This document shows, piece after piece, positions 1 through 8,969 of a stretch of 64,000 nucleotides of DNA; the first letter of the stretch is position 1; each line of letters starts with the position of its first letter. The position numbers and the translations under genes were made by a program. The notes under the pieces are model-generated. The model was given only the letters and a program-made list of their open reading frames with translations. It did not search any database and was not told the DNA's origin. Origin of the DNA: an uncultured Myxococcales bacterium (GTDB taxonomy: Bacteria > Myxococcota_A > UBA9042); the NCBI GenBank assembly GCA_903896545.1, contig CAITYF010000246.1, positions 1-64,000 on the forward strand, given 5' to 3'.

Positions 1-153
1 ATTTGGCGCGCCAAATGGGTCACGGGTCGGCCTTTCGGGCCGACCGCCAGCCCGGTCCGGGCGCTTGCGACCGGACTCGCCCAGACGAGGCAGCGAAGTC
101 GGGAGATGGGCCCGCGCAAGCCGACGCCTCGCGCGATCCTGCAGGTCGAGTCG
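1..153. other. Gene-free left edge with GC-rich palindromes
   Basis: No convincing gene lies here. Positions 1-16 form a perfect palindrome (ATTTGGCGCGCCAAAT). Positions 25-32 and 38-45 form an 8-bp stem with a 5-nt loop, and 51-61 is a smaller CCGG palindrome. These sit downstream of the minus-strand barrel gene ending at 154, so a structured 3' end is possible, but no T-tract follows any stem and a classical intrinsic terminator cannot be claimed. The window cut may hide a gene further left. Confidence 0.5.
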
Positions 154-1632
154 TCAGAACGAATACCCCAAGCCCACGTCGCCACCTGTCGGGTAGTTCA
201 GCTTCTCCGTGCCGCCAAGAGGGAGGAAGTACAGCGAACTCGAACCCTGCACCTGCACGAAGAAGTTGCGACCAATGTGCACCGACGCGCCGACCGACAG
301 GTTCAGGCCAAAGAGCAAGCGCTGCTGCAGATCCGCCACGGACGTCTTGTCACACAACGGGTGGTCCGTACCGAAGAACTTGCAGTTCGGGTCCGTCGTC
401 GCCACGAAGTCGCCCAGCAGGTGCGCGTCCAAACCGGGGCGCGCATAGAGCCGCAGCGGCCCGCGCCGAAACGTGAAGCCCAGACCACCGATCAGGCGCA
501 CCGAGTTGAACGCGTGCAGGACGTCGCGGTACGGGTCGGACAGGCTCGTGTACATGTTCGCGCGACCAAACCACTCAATGCCGTTGCGGAACTCGTGTGC
601 AACGCCGAGGGAAAAACCGATGCTGTGGAAGTTCTGCCGGGTCGGTTGCCTCAGGTAGAGCGCGTAGCCGCCACTCATGTCGAAGCGCACGCCGTTGTCA
701 CGGCGAATCGTCGACGGGTCCGGCTCCGACTCCACCACGGGCACGCACGCCAGCCAGCGGGATAGAAACGCGTCCACCTTCGCCGCACTCTCGCGCAGTT
801 GCACGCGCAGTTCGCTGTCCACGACACGCCGACGTGCGTCAAAAATCGCGAGCGCCACCTCTGGACCGTCGGGCGTGGGCCGCACCGTCGCGTAGACCAA
901 ACCGTCTACACCCAACCGGTCCGCCAGCGCACGCAGGCGTCGATGGTCACCGTACGGGCGCGTGGAGTCTGAAGTCTCTCGCCAATCGACAAACGCTTTG
1001 GTCAATTCAACGTTCACCGCCTGCGCGAAGAAATTCGGGCGAAAACGCCGTTCGGGCTGCACCGCAAAAGCTTCGCGCAGCGCGATGTGCGCCTGCGCCG
1101 GCTCTCGCCGATCCAGAAGACACACCCCCAGCATCACTTGCGCGTCGGCGAGCGGCTTGGGGTCAATCACATCCTGGAAGCCGCTGCGTCCCAGTTCAAC
1201 CGCGCTCTGCAAGGTCCGCGTCGCCACGTCGGTCGAGAGGTTCAGATACTCCTCCAACCCGAGGCGATAGCGCTGCTGTGCGAGTTGCTGCAGCGGCTGC
1301 AACGTCGGGTCCTCCAACAGCGTCTGGCGCACCTGATCGGGCGTCAGCACGCGCACCATGGGCGTCGCGCGCAGAATCGTCAGCAGTTGCTGTTCCAGGG
1401 CCGGCGACCAGTCTGTTTGTCGCGGCGCATCGGGCGCGAACAAGTCGCCCACCGCAACGTCGTGGCTCCGGACGGGCAGGATCGCGACGACGCGCTCGGT
1501 CTTGCGTTCGTCCGGAACGTCGCCCGGCTGCAACGTCGTCAAGTCGCCAACTGGCTGCGCCGCCGCTGGCCACGCCGTCAGCGCGAGCGCCATCAGCAAC
1601 GCAGCGACTGTCCAGCGCCGATGCTGCGTCAT
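154..1632 (-). CDS. Exported protein with C-terminal outer-membrane beta-barrel
   Basis: The protein has 492 residues. An N-terminal Sec signal (hydrophobic residues about 8-24, ending AWPAAAQ) is followed by a soluble part of about 300 residues. This part has a stretch resembling a TPR-like helical repeat (near residues 125-190) and a region that recalls CsgG/TolB-like nucleotide-fold lipoprotein partners (VVAILPV, LGVDGLVYATVRP). The last ~170 residues alternate polar and aromatic residues as in a beta-barrel and end in Phe, the usual outer-membrane C-terminal signal. The ATG overlaps the stop of the upstream lipoprotein gene (ATGA, 1629-1632), implying coupled translation. The family is not recognised; a role in assembling or sensing the envelope is only inference. 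Confidence 0.75.
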   Translation of the reverse strand: MTQHRRWTVAALLMALALTAWPAAAQPVGDLTTLQPGDVPDERKTERVVAILPVRSHDVAVGDLFAPDAPRQTDWSPALEQQLLTILRATPMVRVLTPDQVRQTLLEDPTLQPLQQLAQQRYRLGLEEYLNLSTDVATRTLQSAVELGRSGFQDVIDPKPLADAQVMLGVCLLDRREPAQAHIALREAFAVQPERRFRPNFFAQAVNVELTKAFVDWRETSDSTRPYGDHRRLRALADRLGVDGLVYATVRPTPDGPEVALAIFDARRRVVDSELRVQLRESAAKVDAFLSRWLACVPVVESEPDPSTIRRDNGVRFDMSGGYALYLRQPTRQNFHSIGFSLGVAHEFRNGIEWFGRANMYTSLSDPYRDVLHAFNSVRLIGGLGFTFRRGPLRLYARPGLDAHLLGDFVATTDPNCKFFGTDHPLCDKTSVADLQQRLLFGLNLSVGASVHIGRNFFVQVQGSSSLYFLPLGGTEKLNYPTGGDVGLGYSF

Positions 1633-2201
1633 AGGCCGCTCGCAGTATTGCCGTCCGCCAGCGTCGCGGGGTGCTGACAGTCCAGAATCACCGGATCGCT
1701 GGTTGCCGTCGTCGCCACACGCACGAAGCTCAGCTGCACCGTCGCATTGGGCTGATCCGGCGCATCCACGGTCACCGTCCCGACAAGCCGCCCGTCATCC
1801 AGCAGGTTCAGCTCGCCCCGCAGCGCCAGCGGCGCGGCCTCCGACGTTCCGGGCACGCAGGCGTTCAGCAGAAACGTCACGCGACCGGTCGAATCGACTT
1901 TCGCCGAGTGCAGGAACGCGCATTCGCATTCCGCACGTTGCGGCAGCGGGGACCGCGCAAGGTCAAAAAGCCCCGTCCGATAGTAGCGCATCAAACCGGC
2001 GACATCGGGGCCATACGACCCGACCACAAGTTCCACACCGAGTGGCGTCTTTGGCTGCATCTTGCTGAACAGCAGCCCGTTATTCGCGCCCACAGCCGGC
2101 GCCTCCGCGTGCCACACGCCGTCCACATCCGGGCCGGTCGCGCACGCACTCAGGCACGCAGCGGCGAGAACAAGCACCCAAGACGTTGCGCGCACTGACA
2201 T
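1629..2201 (-). CDS. Small lipoprotein, function unknown
   Basis: The protein has 190 residues and starts at the ATG at 2201, because the signal peptide begins there (MSVRATSWVLVLAAACLSAC with lipobox LSAC). A longer frame upstream would only add basic, non-signal residues. The mature part is a beta-rich domain with phrases such as GRVTFLLNAC and GRLVGTVTVD, suggesting a small lipocalin-like or jelly-roll fold, but no family was recognised. It lies 13 bp behind a Nudix gene and overlaps the downstream barrel gene by 4 bp, so the three look like one transcription unit. The barrel protein is its most likely partner. Confidence 0.7.
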   Translation of the reverse strand: MSVRATSWVLVLAAACLSACATGPDVDGVWHAEAPAVGANNGLLFSKMQPKTPLGVELVVGSYGPDVAGLMRYYRTGLFDLARSPLPQRAECECAFLHSAKVDSTGRVTFLLNACVPGTSEAAPLALRGELNLLDDGRLVGTVTVDAPDQPNATVQLSFVRVATTATSDPVILDCQHPATLADGNTASGL

Positions 2202-2214
2202 CCGGCGTCCTGAC

Positions 2215-2673
2215 TTACGAGGCTCGTGCGGTCGGGGGGATCGCAGCGGCAGGCGCAAATCGCCCGCTGGCATAATCTGCCACAATCGCGCCGTGATCAA
2301 ACGCCAGCGGCGGAAGTGCGTCCAATGGCCAGAAGGCAGCGCGACCAGCGTCGTCTCCCGCCTGCGGATCGCCCGTCGCTTCCACGGCAAAAGCCACGGA
2401 CGCCGTTTGCCGACGCGGATCGCGCTGCGGATCGGAATAGGTGTGCATTTGGTAGCGAATCGTGCCGACCAAACCTGTTTCTTCCAGCAATTCACGCAAG
2501 ACGGCCGTCTCAGCCGATTCGCCGGCGTCAACGAAGCCGCCCGGAATCGCCCAGCCGTGAGGCGGAAAGCGACGCTCGATCAGCAGGATCGCGCGGCTGC
2601 CATCGGGCAACGCGCGTTCGACCAAAGCGTCGACGCAGAGCGACGGGCCTGTGTACTTGAAAACGTGGGCCAT
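2215..2673 (-). CDS. Nudix hydrolase
   Basis: The protein has 152 residues. A complete Nudix box is visible at about residues 46-68: G-x5-E-x7-R-E-L-x-E-E-x-G, with G46, E52, R60, E61, E64, E65 and G67 in place. These residues bind Mg2+ and hydrolyse a nucleoside diphosphate linked to X. The preceding ERRFPPHGWAIPGG and the later WPLDALPPLAFDH, where an acid-rich WF/WxxL element usually sits, are typical of the ADP-ribose/NADH-pyrophosphatase-like group. The exact substrate cannot be read off. The ATG at 2673 was chosen because the upstream in-frame extension lacks conserved character and runs into the next gene. It heads a minus-strand trio with the lipoprotein and barrel genes. Confidence 0.85.
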   Translation of the reverse strand: MAHVFKYTGPSLCVDALVERALPDGSRAILLIERRFPPHGWAIPGGFVDAGESAETAVLRELLEETGLVGTIRYQMHTYSDPQRDPRRQTASVAFAVEATGDPQAGDDAGRAAFWPLDALPPLAFDHGAIVADYASGRFAPAAAIPPTARAS

Positions 2674-2704
2674 CGCGACGTCCCGTTTCTGGCGCTGCGT
2701 GACG

Positions 2705-3427
2705 CTATTCCAGCGGCGCGCACACAACCTGAAAGTTGTCGATGTAAATGCCTGAGCCGCCGCGAATGCCGACGACGACCATGCCCGCCGGACAAATCGC
2801 TTCAAACGGCGTACCGCCCGCGCCACCGATCGAAGTCAGCATGTGCGTATTCTTGGACGGCTTCACTTTGGCTTTGCGCTTGTCCAACGCGTCCAACGCG
2901 TCTTGCAGCATCTTCGCTGTCAGGTTGCCGATGCGATCCGCGACGCTCGCGCGTTCAGCTTCGTAGGCAAATCCGGACTTTTCCGCGTACGGCACGATCC
3001 TCTTGCCGCCAGCAGCGCCGCCCGTTGCTGCGCCGTGATCATCGACTTCGGCCAGCGCCGCGCCACCGGCAAGCGGCTCTTCCAACACCTGACCGACGCC
3101 CGCGATACTCACCGCCATCACCGCCGTCTTCGGGTCCAAGCCCTTGGGCAGCGCCGTCGTGTGCCCCAATTGAATCGTGTAGTGACCGTTATCGATCGCG
3201 ACCCAATGCTTTTCCTTCCAAAACACGTTCTTCTGCTTGGGCTTGTGCAGGTCAAACTGCATCAGGAAAATGCCCGAAACCGGCTTTTGATCTTCATCGC
3301 GCAGCGTGCTCTCAAATTGCAGCACAGTCCGCTTGGTGCTCGCCGCTGCGTGTGCGGGAATCGCGGGCAACACGAGCGACAAAATCGGCAACAAAACGCG
3401 CAAGGTCTTCACAATCGGGCTCATCAT
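2705..3427 (-). CDS. Secreted protein with jacalin-like C-terminal motif
   Basis: The protein has 240 residues from the ATG at 3427; a second ATG follows at 3424, with an AGGAG-type ribosome site just upstream. A Sec signal ends near PAHAAA. Residues about 25-110 look like a beta-sandwich (FESTLRDEDQKPVSGIFLMQF, YTIQLGHTTALPKGLDP). The last ~35 residues carry the GGxGGxxFxxxCPxGxxVxGIRGxxGxYIDxxQxxC pattern seen in jacalin-like sugar-binding modules, which often sit at the C-terminus of secreted bacterial proteins. Two Cys in that module could form a disulfide. It is probably extracytoplasmic and binds glycans; the ligand is unknown. It stands alone between two minus-strand groups. Confidence 0.65.
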   Translation of the reverse strand: MMSPIVKTLRVLLPILSLVLPAIPAHAAASTKRTVLQFESTLRDEDQKPVSGIFLMQFDLHKPKQKNVFWKEKHWVAIDNGHYTIQLGHTTALPKGLDPKTAVMAVSIAGVGQVLEEPLAGGAALAEVDDHGAATGGAAGGKRIVPYAEKSGFAYEAERASVADRIGNLTAKMLQDALDALDKRKAKVKPSKNTHMLTSIGGAGGTPFEAICPAGMVVVGIRGGSGIYIDNFQVVCAPLE

Positions 3428-3523
3428 CGCGGTCTCTCTCTCCTCGGTCGAACGTCCGTCCGCCCGGTGTGGCGCGCGTGTTCTAACAACTCGCTGGCGC
3501 AAGCGCAAACCCTGATGGCACCG

Positions 3524-5050
3524 TCACGGCGTCTGGCCGCCTTCCAGCCAGAGCCAAAGCGCGTCGCCGGTGCGATCCACGCCCGTAAGAACGGTGCCCG
3601 GCGGCAGCGGTCCTGGCGTCAGCGCCAGCAACGGCAACACCGCTTGGTTGGCAAAGATTCCCTGCAGCGCCGCTTCGCAAAGCGTGCTCAGCGCGGCTTC
3701 AGACGCAGGCGTCGCCAGATCGCCCAGCAGCGGACTCGACTGGTGCGTGGAGAGCCGCTCCACCGACACGAGGTCAAAAGCGAGTGCGTGCGTGCCCTGA
3801 AGGCGTGGCAGCAGCGTTGCCCGGAAGCCGCCCGTCACGGTCAGGACCGTCATTTCTGTGTCGGCAACGTGTGCGATAATCTCCAACTGCCCGTCGTCCA
3901 TCGTCCACTCGACGGCCGCACCAGCCGGCGTGTCGACAAGCCGCGTCGTTGGACTGCTCCCCGGCCAAAATCGCGCGCTGCTCGGCGGTCCTTCGATCCA
4001 CTCGTCCACTTGCGGCAGCAGGTCCGCTGCCCACCCGGGCGCGAGGTTCGTCGTCAGGTTGTGATGGGTCTGGGCACAGAGCGCGCCCGCTCGTGCAGCC
4101 AACCACGCCAGACGCTGCACGAGCGCCTGATCGATGACCAAGGCGCGACGCAGAAAGGCTTGGCCAGAGGGCGGCGAGCGCTGCGCCAACGGAGAAGCCA
4201 CCGCGACTGGCAAGGGCACGTCGACCGCGCACGGATGCCGATCCGCGTCGACAGACACGGCCAGACTCGCCTGTGCCGACGCCCCGCTGTGCAGCGCGAC
4301 GTGAGCGGCATCCTCCACGTACTTCAAGGCAAACCGCGTTTCCACGGCGGGATCGACCGAACCCACGGTCGCCAAGCGGCCCGATTGCTCCAGGGACGCC
4401 GCGAAGACCCGCGACACCGTCGGCAGGAATGCTGCTGACAATCGCTTCGCAAGCTGCTGCGTCACTTCGGCGAGAATCGCGTCGCCGGGCGAGGAGGCAT
4501 CGGCGGGCGGCAGTTTCGCCAGGCAAGCTGACGCATCGCTGACGCTTGCACCTTCCCAAGTCGCCACGGGCGCGCCCGACAGTTGCACCGCCAGACTTGC
4601 GTCAGACTGTCGAACGACTTCGGCTTCCAACTGCACGCTGCCGCCGTCGACCTGCCACGTCAGACCGCAGCCCGCTTGCCCCGTCTGGACCAACGAGAAC
4701 CCGCCCGCCATTTTGCCCAACGTCGCGGTCAGGCGCAGGTGCTGTGGAGTTGACCAAGTGAGCGCGAGCGCATCCAAAGGCGCAGCGGTGGTAAAACCGG
4801 AATACTGCCCGTTCGCGGCGGTGGGCAGCGGCCAGTCGGGCACCTTCACGTCCAGCGTCTTGCCCACGGCCAAACGGACCGTGTCGGCCACAGCCGGCAG
4901 GTCTGCGTCGAGCAGCACCACGCGCAGACCACCGGGCAAGGCCAGTTCCGGAGCGAGCGGCTTCTCCAACGGCTGCGGCTGCCCCGTGCAGGCGGCCAGC
5001 AGCAGAGTCAGCGCTGCGAGCGAGCGATGGGGCCGCACGTGAAGGGTCAT
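3524..5050 (-). CDS. Large lipoprotein, function unknown
   Basis: The protein has 508 residues from the ATG at 5050. A short basic N-terminus and hydrophobic stretch lead to a lipobox LLAAC with Cys about residue 21. The rest is Ala/Leu/Val-rich without recognisable catalytic motifs. Several segments read like beta strands (LRLTATLGKMAGGFSL, GSVQLEAEVVRQSD) and others like long helices (ILAEVTQQLAKRLSAAFLPTV), as in periplasmic lipid- or protein-binding modules. Its ATG overlaps the stop of the upstream lipoprotein gene (ATGA at 5047-5050), so the two products are probably made in matched amounts. No function can be assigned. Confidence 0.7.
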   Translation of the reverse strand: MTLHVRPHRSLAALTLLLAACTGQPQPLEKPLAPELALPGGLRVVLLDADLPAVADTVRLAVGKTLDVKVPDWPLPTAANGQYSGFTTAAPLDALALTWSTPQHLRLTATLGKMAGGFSLVQTGQAGCGLTWQVDGGSVQLEAEVVRQSDASLAVQLSGAPVATWEGASVSDASACLAKLPPADASSPGDAILAEVTQQLAKRLSAAFLPTVSRVFAASLEQSGRLATVGSVDPAVETRFALKYVEDAAHVALHSGASAQASLAVSVDADRHPCAVDVPLPVAVASPLAQRSPPSGQAFLRRALVIDQALVQRLAWLAARAGALCAQTHHNLTTNLAPGWAADLLPQVDEWIEGPPSSARFWPGSSPTTRLVDTPAGAAVEWTMDDGQLEIIAHVADTEMTVLTVTGGFRATLLPRLQGTHALAFDLVSVERLSTHQSSPLLGDLATPASEAALSTLCEAALQGIFANQAVLPLLALTPGPLPPGTVLTGVDRTGDALWLWLEGGQTP

Positions 5051-6315
5051 TGCCCACCCCGCGGGACGTTCCACCGTTGCAGACGACCAGAGCCAGGACG
5101 CGCGGCGTTGGCCAAGTCCAACCACAGACAGGCGGCGGTGGCATCGGGCTGCGTGACAAGCGTTGGCCAGACCTGCAGGGTGCCGGGGACGTCGTACGAA
5201 ACAAATCCACCAGCAGGACGTTCGGCAGCGACGCGGACACGCATCGTGGACGCATCTTGTGCAGCGACGACGGCGAGCCCAGTAGGCAAGACGACGACGG
5301 AAAGCACCGAGCCGAGCAAGTCGGAGCGCGTCGTCTTGTGTACGGGGTCCTCACGTTGGCCGTCCATGACCAGTTCCTGAGCGAACACGCCAGACTTCGC
5401 CCGGGCCAACAGCACGCGGTCATGCACACGGTCGCGGTACGCCAGCACAAGATCGCCCGCGGGACCGAGCGCCGCAGCGACGGGCATGCCCAAGTCGCCC
5501 TGATCGGCACCAGTCTTCGGGTCAAGTCCCGCCAAACGCGTCACGTTCCAGGCGTCAGCTGCGCGGGTCGCCAGAACCAGGTCGCCGCGGTTCGCCTCGT
5601 ACGCCGCAATCGCCGGACCACTTGGCGTGACCACGAGCGCGAGTGAGCGACCAAGGTCGACCGCCGCCGTCGGGTCGCCCGGTAGCGCCGTCGGCTGCGG
5701 CAGCGTCTCCAGCGTCCAACCTTCGCTCATCTTGCGCGCGACCCGCACGTTCTGAATGTCCAGCGCGCGCCAAGCCAGCACGGGGTGTCCTTGCCAGATG
5801 CCAATTGCCAAGGCCGCGCCGACCGTTCCCGGCACGGCCACAGGAACTTCCTCGCGCTGCCAGCCGTTGGGCCCCTGAACGGCATACCACAGCGTTGAAT
5901 CGCCCGCGCGTCGCCAAGCCAGATGCACGCCGCCATCGCCATCAGCTACGGCCGCCGAGGTATGACCAGCCGGCGCCTCCTGCGCGGTCGCCGCAGGTCC
6001 AGCCAGAAAACTGGGCTGCCAGTCGCCCTGCGACTCCCGCATCCACATCAAGCTCTTGCGCTCCGAATTGAACGCCGCCACGCCGAGCTGGCCGTCCGCC
6101 ATCCGAACCGCCGACAAGCGTCCCAGAAGGCCCGATGTCGACGTCACGGTCGTCGCGAGCTCTTCGCACTGCCCCGAACCGGGATTGCAGGCAAACCCCG
6201 ACGGGCACAAGCCTGTTTCACAGTTCAGCACGTCCTTGCTGCAACCGTACACCGAGGCAATCGCCAGCACCGCGCGGAAGAGAATCGGCAGGGCTGACGG
6301 CACGCGCACGCTCAT
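5047..6315 (-). CDS. Lipoprotein with beta-propeller-like repeats
   Basis: The protein has 422 residues from the ATG at 6315; in-frame ATG/GTG codons at 6336 and 6360 are possible but weaker starts. A hydrophobic segment ends at VYGC (lipobox). A short Cys module follows (CETGLCPSGFACNPGSGQC), like those in many myxobacterial secreted proteins. The remainder repeats blades of the form G(W/D)xxxxLAGPA, GGVHLAWRRAGDSTLWYAV, GHPVLAWRAL and GPAIAAYEANRGDLVLATR. This spacing suggests a BNR/sialidase-like or six-to-seven-bladed propeller, though no Asp-box catalytic residues were identified. It is coupled to the downstream lipoprotein gene and diverges from the cyclic-nucleotide-binding gene at 6530. 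Probably a surface or periplasmic binding protein. Confidence 0.65.
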   Translation of the reverse strand: MSVRVPSALPILFRAVLAIASVYGCSKDVLNCETGLCPSGFACNPGSGQCEELATTVTSTSGLLGRLSAVRMADGQLGVAAFNSERKSLMWMRESQGDWQPSFLAGPAATAQEAPAGHTSAAVADGDGGVHLAWRRAGDSTLWYAVQGPNGWQREEVPVAVPGTVGAALAIGIWQGHPVLAWRALDIQNVRVARKMSEGWTLETLPQPTALPGDPTAAVDLGRSLALVVTPSGPAIAAYEANRGDLVLATRAADAWNVTRLAGLDPKTGADQGDLGMPVAAALGPAGDLVLAYRDRVHDRVLLARAKSGVFAQELVMDGQREDPVHKTTRSDLLGSVLSVVVLPTGLAVVAAQDASTMRVRVAAERPAGGFVSYDVPGTLQVWPTLVTQPDATAACLWLDLANAARPGSGRLQRWNVPRGGQ

Positions 6316-6529
6316 ACCTACAGGATGAAGCTGCATGGGGCGGGGCGCAAGTGGATGCACAAGAATCCGCGCGCCGCGAGGCGTACATCAGGGGCGTTCG
6401 CGCGGATGTTGCTTGGATGCACTGGCGCGACGGATATTCCGTGGTAGCATCGCAGAACTGCTGCGGATGGTTCGGGAACGGCCGCAGCGCGAATCGAATC
6501 GAGCGTCAGTTCACAGTGTGGGAGAGGCG

Positions 6530-7102
6530 ATGTCGGAACACAATCGCGCGATTTTGCGGCGCATTCCGCTTTTCAGGGAGTTTGACGACACGGCGTGTGA
6601 CGCCGTGATCGCCGTCTTGAAAGTGCGGCAATTTGGCGCCGGTGAAACGGTTTTTCAGCAAGGGGACCGCGGCGACACCATGGTGATCGTGTCCGCCGGG
6701 CACCTGCGCGTGGATCTGGAAGATTCCAGCGGAATGCGGGCCACCGTGGGCTCGATCAGCGCCGGCGAAGTTGTCGGTGAAATGGCGGTCCTGGACCCTG
6801 CCCCGCGTGCTTGCACAGTCACCGCTGTGAGTGAAACGACGGTCTACGAGTTGAATCGCGCCGGGTTGCTGCAACTGCGTCAAGTCTCACCGTCAGCAAG
6901 CGCCGCCATCATCAGCGCCGTCATCAACGACGTGACGCGCCGGTTGCGTCAGATCAACAAGCAGATCGACATTTTGCTCAACCCGAAGTCCAGCGGCGTG
7001 TTCAAGGCCGCTCCCGTGACCGCACAGGGTAAGGCGGTTGCTGAACCCGCCGAAACGCCGTCACTCCTCTCGCGCATTTGGGCGCGGCTGACAGGCGACT
7101 AA
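6530..7102 (+). CDS. Cyclic-nucleotide-binding domain protein 1
   Basis: The protein has 190 residues, with a GGAGAGG ribosome site before the ATG. A single Crp-type cNMP-binding domain covers about residues 10-130: IPLFREFDD entry helix, beta-roll with GDRGDTM, and a phosphate-binding cassette GEVVGEMAVLDPAPRACTV that keeps the Glu and Arg which normally contact the ribose and cyclic phosphate. No helix-turn-helix follows; instead there is an amphipathic helix (VINDVTRRLRQINKQIDILL) and a short low-complexity tail. It is therefore a stand-alone sensor or adaptor rather than a DNA-binding regulator. The next gene, 24 bp on, encodes a second such protein, so they may heterodimerise. Confidence 0.85.
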   Translation: MSEHNRAILRRIPLFREFDDTACDAVIAVLKVRQFGAGETVFQQGDRGDTMVIVSAGHLRVDLEDSSGMRATVGSISAGEVVGEMAVLDPAPRACTVTAVSETTVYELNRAGLLQLRQVSPSASAAIISAVINDVTRRLRQINKQIDILLNPKSSGVFKAAPVTAQGKAVAEPAETPSLLSRIWARLTGD

Positions 7103-7126
7103 CCGAGAGCACGCAAGGAGAACGAG

Positions 7127-7765
7127 ATGGCTGAGCAAATCGACCTGCGCGCCCTACCGGCCTTGGCTGATTATCCTTCCAATGAATTGAAGCTGTTGGC
7201 CTCCGCAGCACCGGCGCGGAGCTACGCCAAGGGCGATGTGCTGTGCCGCGAGGGAACGGTCGGCCAGTCCTGCTTTCTGCTGGCGCTCGGTGCGGTCAAC
7301 GTGACCAAGCGGACGGAAGACGGCGACAAGATTCTCGCGACCCTGCGCGCAGGACAAATCGTTGGCCAGTTGGCCCTTGTGGATCGCTCGCCGCGCTCAG
7401 CGTCCGTGGTCGCGGAAGAGCACGTCGTCGCGTTGGAGCTGACGCGCGACGTATTTGAGAAGCTGCTGAAGGCGTCCAGCCCTGTCGCGCTGCGTTTTCA
7501 AGAGCAGATCGCCATCGCAGGCGTGCGGCAATTGCGTATGGCAAATCAGCGTTTGACGACGATTCTTGCCGGAAACAAGGGCAAAGCCCAAGCGCAAGCC
7601 GTCGCGGAATCGCCGGAGTCGCGTCCCGCGCTGATGAAGGTGCAGGCCGCCATCGACGACTGGGACGTCAAGCTGGAAGACACGCAGAACCTCGCGGACA
7701 TGGACAAGGTCACGTTCGTACGCCCGGACAGTCAGGTCATGCAGCCGACGAGGTTCACCCGCTGA
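7127..7765 (+). CDS. Cyclic-nucleotide-binding domain protein 2
   Basis: The protein has 212 residues, with AAGGAG ribosome site 9 nt before the ATG. The cNMP-binding fold covers about residues 8-130 (YAKGDVLCREGTVGQSCFLL, then GQIVGQLALVDRSPRSASV). In the phosphate-binding cassette the usual Glu of the GExAL motif is Gln (GQLAL), while the Arg-Ser-Ala part is kept; ligand affinity may be reduced or altered. After a connecting helix (VRQLRMANQRLTTIL) comes an unstructured tail of ~60 residues with no HTH. It is co-directional and closely spaced with the gene at 6530, from which it may have arisen by duplication. Likely cytoplasmic; target unknown. Confidence 0.82.
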   Translation: MAEQIDLRALPALADYPSNELKLLASAAPARSYAKGDVLCREGTVGQSCFLLALGAVNVTKRTEDGDKILATLRAGQIVGQLALVDRSPRSASVVAEEHVVALELTRDVFEKLLKASSPVALRFQEQIAIAGVRQLRMANQRLTTILAGNKGKAQAQAVAESPESRPALMKVQAAIDDWDVKLEDTQNLADMDKVTFVRPDSQVMQPTRFTR

Positions 7766-7841
7766 AAGCGGCGACGTTTTCCGCCAGTTCTGCTAGGCTA
7801 CTGCCCCCGCGCGGCAAGACGCGCTGCACTGTGCTCGCCCG

Positions 7842-8963
7842 ATGGCCAACGCTCCTGAACTCACGCCTTCTTCCTCCGCCGCGCTTGGCGTAGGACCAGG
7901 ACCACACACCGACATCCGCCCGTTCTCGATAGGCCCCGTGCACATCGAGCGCCCGTTCGTCCTCGCGCCCATGTCTGGCGTCACCGACAGCGCGTTTCGC
8001 CGCATGTGCGGCCTGGCGTCGACGGACACGGTTGGCTTGTACGTCACCGAATTCATCTCGATTGAAGGGCTCACGCGCGCCAACATGAAGTCCGCGGCGC
8101 GCCTCGCCTTTGACGCATCCGTTGAACGACCGCTTTCCGTGCAGATCTTCGGCGGCGAAGTCGACCGCATGGCCAGCGCGGCGCAAATCGCAGAGGAAGG
8201 CGGCGCGCAAATCGTCGACATCAACTGCGGCTGCCCTGCCCCCAAGGTCGTCAAACGGGGCGGCGGCGCCGAGTTGATGCGCCAGTGTGACACCCTCGCG
8301 CGGCTGGTTGAAAAGACAGTGAACGCGGTCAAGGTCCCCGTCACGGTCAAAATTCGCAGTGGCTGGGGCAACGACTCCATCAACGCCGTGCAAGTCGCCA
8401 AGATGTGCGAAGCCGCCGGCGCGCAGATGATTTGCGTCCACGGTCGCACACGCTTGCAGCTCTACACGGGTTTGGCCGATTGGGGCGTCGTTTCAGACGT
8501 CGCGGCGAACGTGAAAGTGCCGGTCGTGGGCTCCGGCGACGTCACCACGGCGGAAGAAGCCATTTGGCGAATGCGCATGCCAGGCGTGGCGGGCGTCATG
8601 ATCGGCCGCGCGGCGATCATGAACCCTTGGATTTTTGGGCAAATTGATGACCTGATTCAGGGCAAACCGCAGCGCACGGTTGACGGCGCCGAACGGCTGC
8701 GCGTCCTGCGGGCTTTTGCGGAGATGGCCGCCGAGCGCATCCCGGCGCATGCCATTCCGGGCCGACTCAAGCAGGTGCTCGCGCGCATGACAAAGGGCAT
8801 GGAGTTCGGTTCGCTGCTCCGCGAACGCGCCATGCGCGCACATACCACCGAAGCGATGTTCGACTGGATCGAGCGCTTTTTTGTCGCGGCTGACGCGGGC
8901 GAACTCGATAGCTGGGCGGTTGGCGCCCGCTTTGATCTACAGAATCCGCCGCCAGCGGCATAG
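7842..8963 (+). CDS. tRNA-dihydrouridine synthase, DusB-like
   Basis: The protein has 373 residues. It is an FMN-dependent TIM-barrel enzyme that reduces uridine to dihydrouridine in the tRNA D-loop using NAD(P)H. Visible family signatures are LAPMSGVTDSAFRRM (FMN entry), the active-site NCGCP with Cys131, KRGGGAELM, VTVKIRSGW, ICVHGRTRLQLYTG and the phosphate site GVMIGRAAIMNPWIF. The length and the C-terminal helical RNA-binding domain fit the DusB/Nifr3 subgroup. The N-terminus carries ~30 extra Pro/Ser-rich residues before the barrel, so a later start is possible, though no better codon is obvious. It ends 6 bp from the convergent ugd gene. Confidence 0.93.
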   Translation: MANAPELTPSSSAALGVGPGPHTDIRPFSIGPVHIERPFVLAPMSGVTDSAFRRMCGLASTDTVGLYVTEFISIEGLTRANMKSAARLAFDASVERPLSVQIFGGEVDRMASAAQIAEEGGAQIVDINCGCPAPKVVKRGGGAELMRQCDTLARLVEKTVNAVKVPVTVKIRSGWGNDSINAVQVAKMCEAAGAQMICVHGRTRLQLYTGLADWGVVSDVAANVKVPVVGSGDVTTAEEAIWRMRMPGVAGVMIGRAAIMNPWIFGQIDDLIQGKPQRTVDGAERLRVLRAFAEMAAERIPAHAIPGRLKQVLARMTKGMEFGSLLRERAMRAHTTEAMFDWIERFFVAADAGELDSWAVGARFDLQNPPPAA

Positions 8964-8969
8964 CAGCGC

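Noticed and set aside
1629-2531. 300-codon version of the small lipoprotein
   Set aside because: The signal peptide starts at 2201; upstream residues are antisense-like and cover the Nudix gene.
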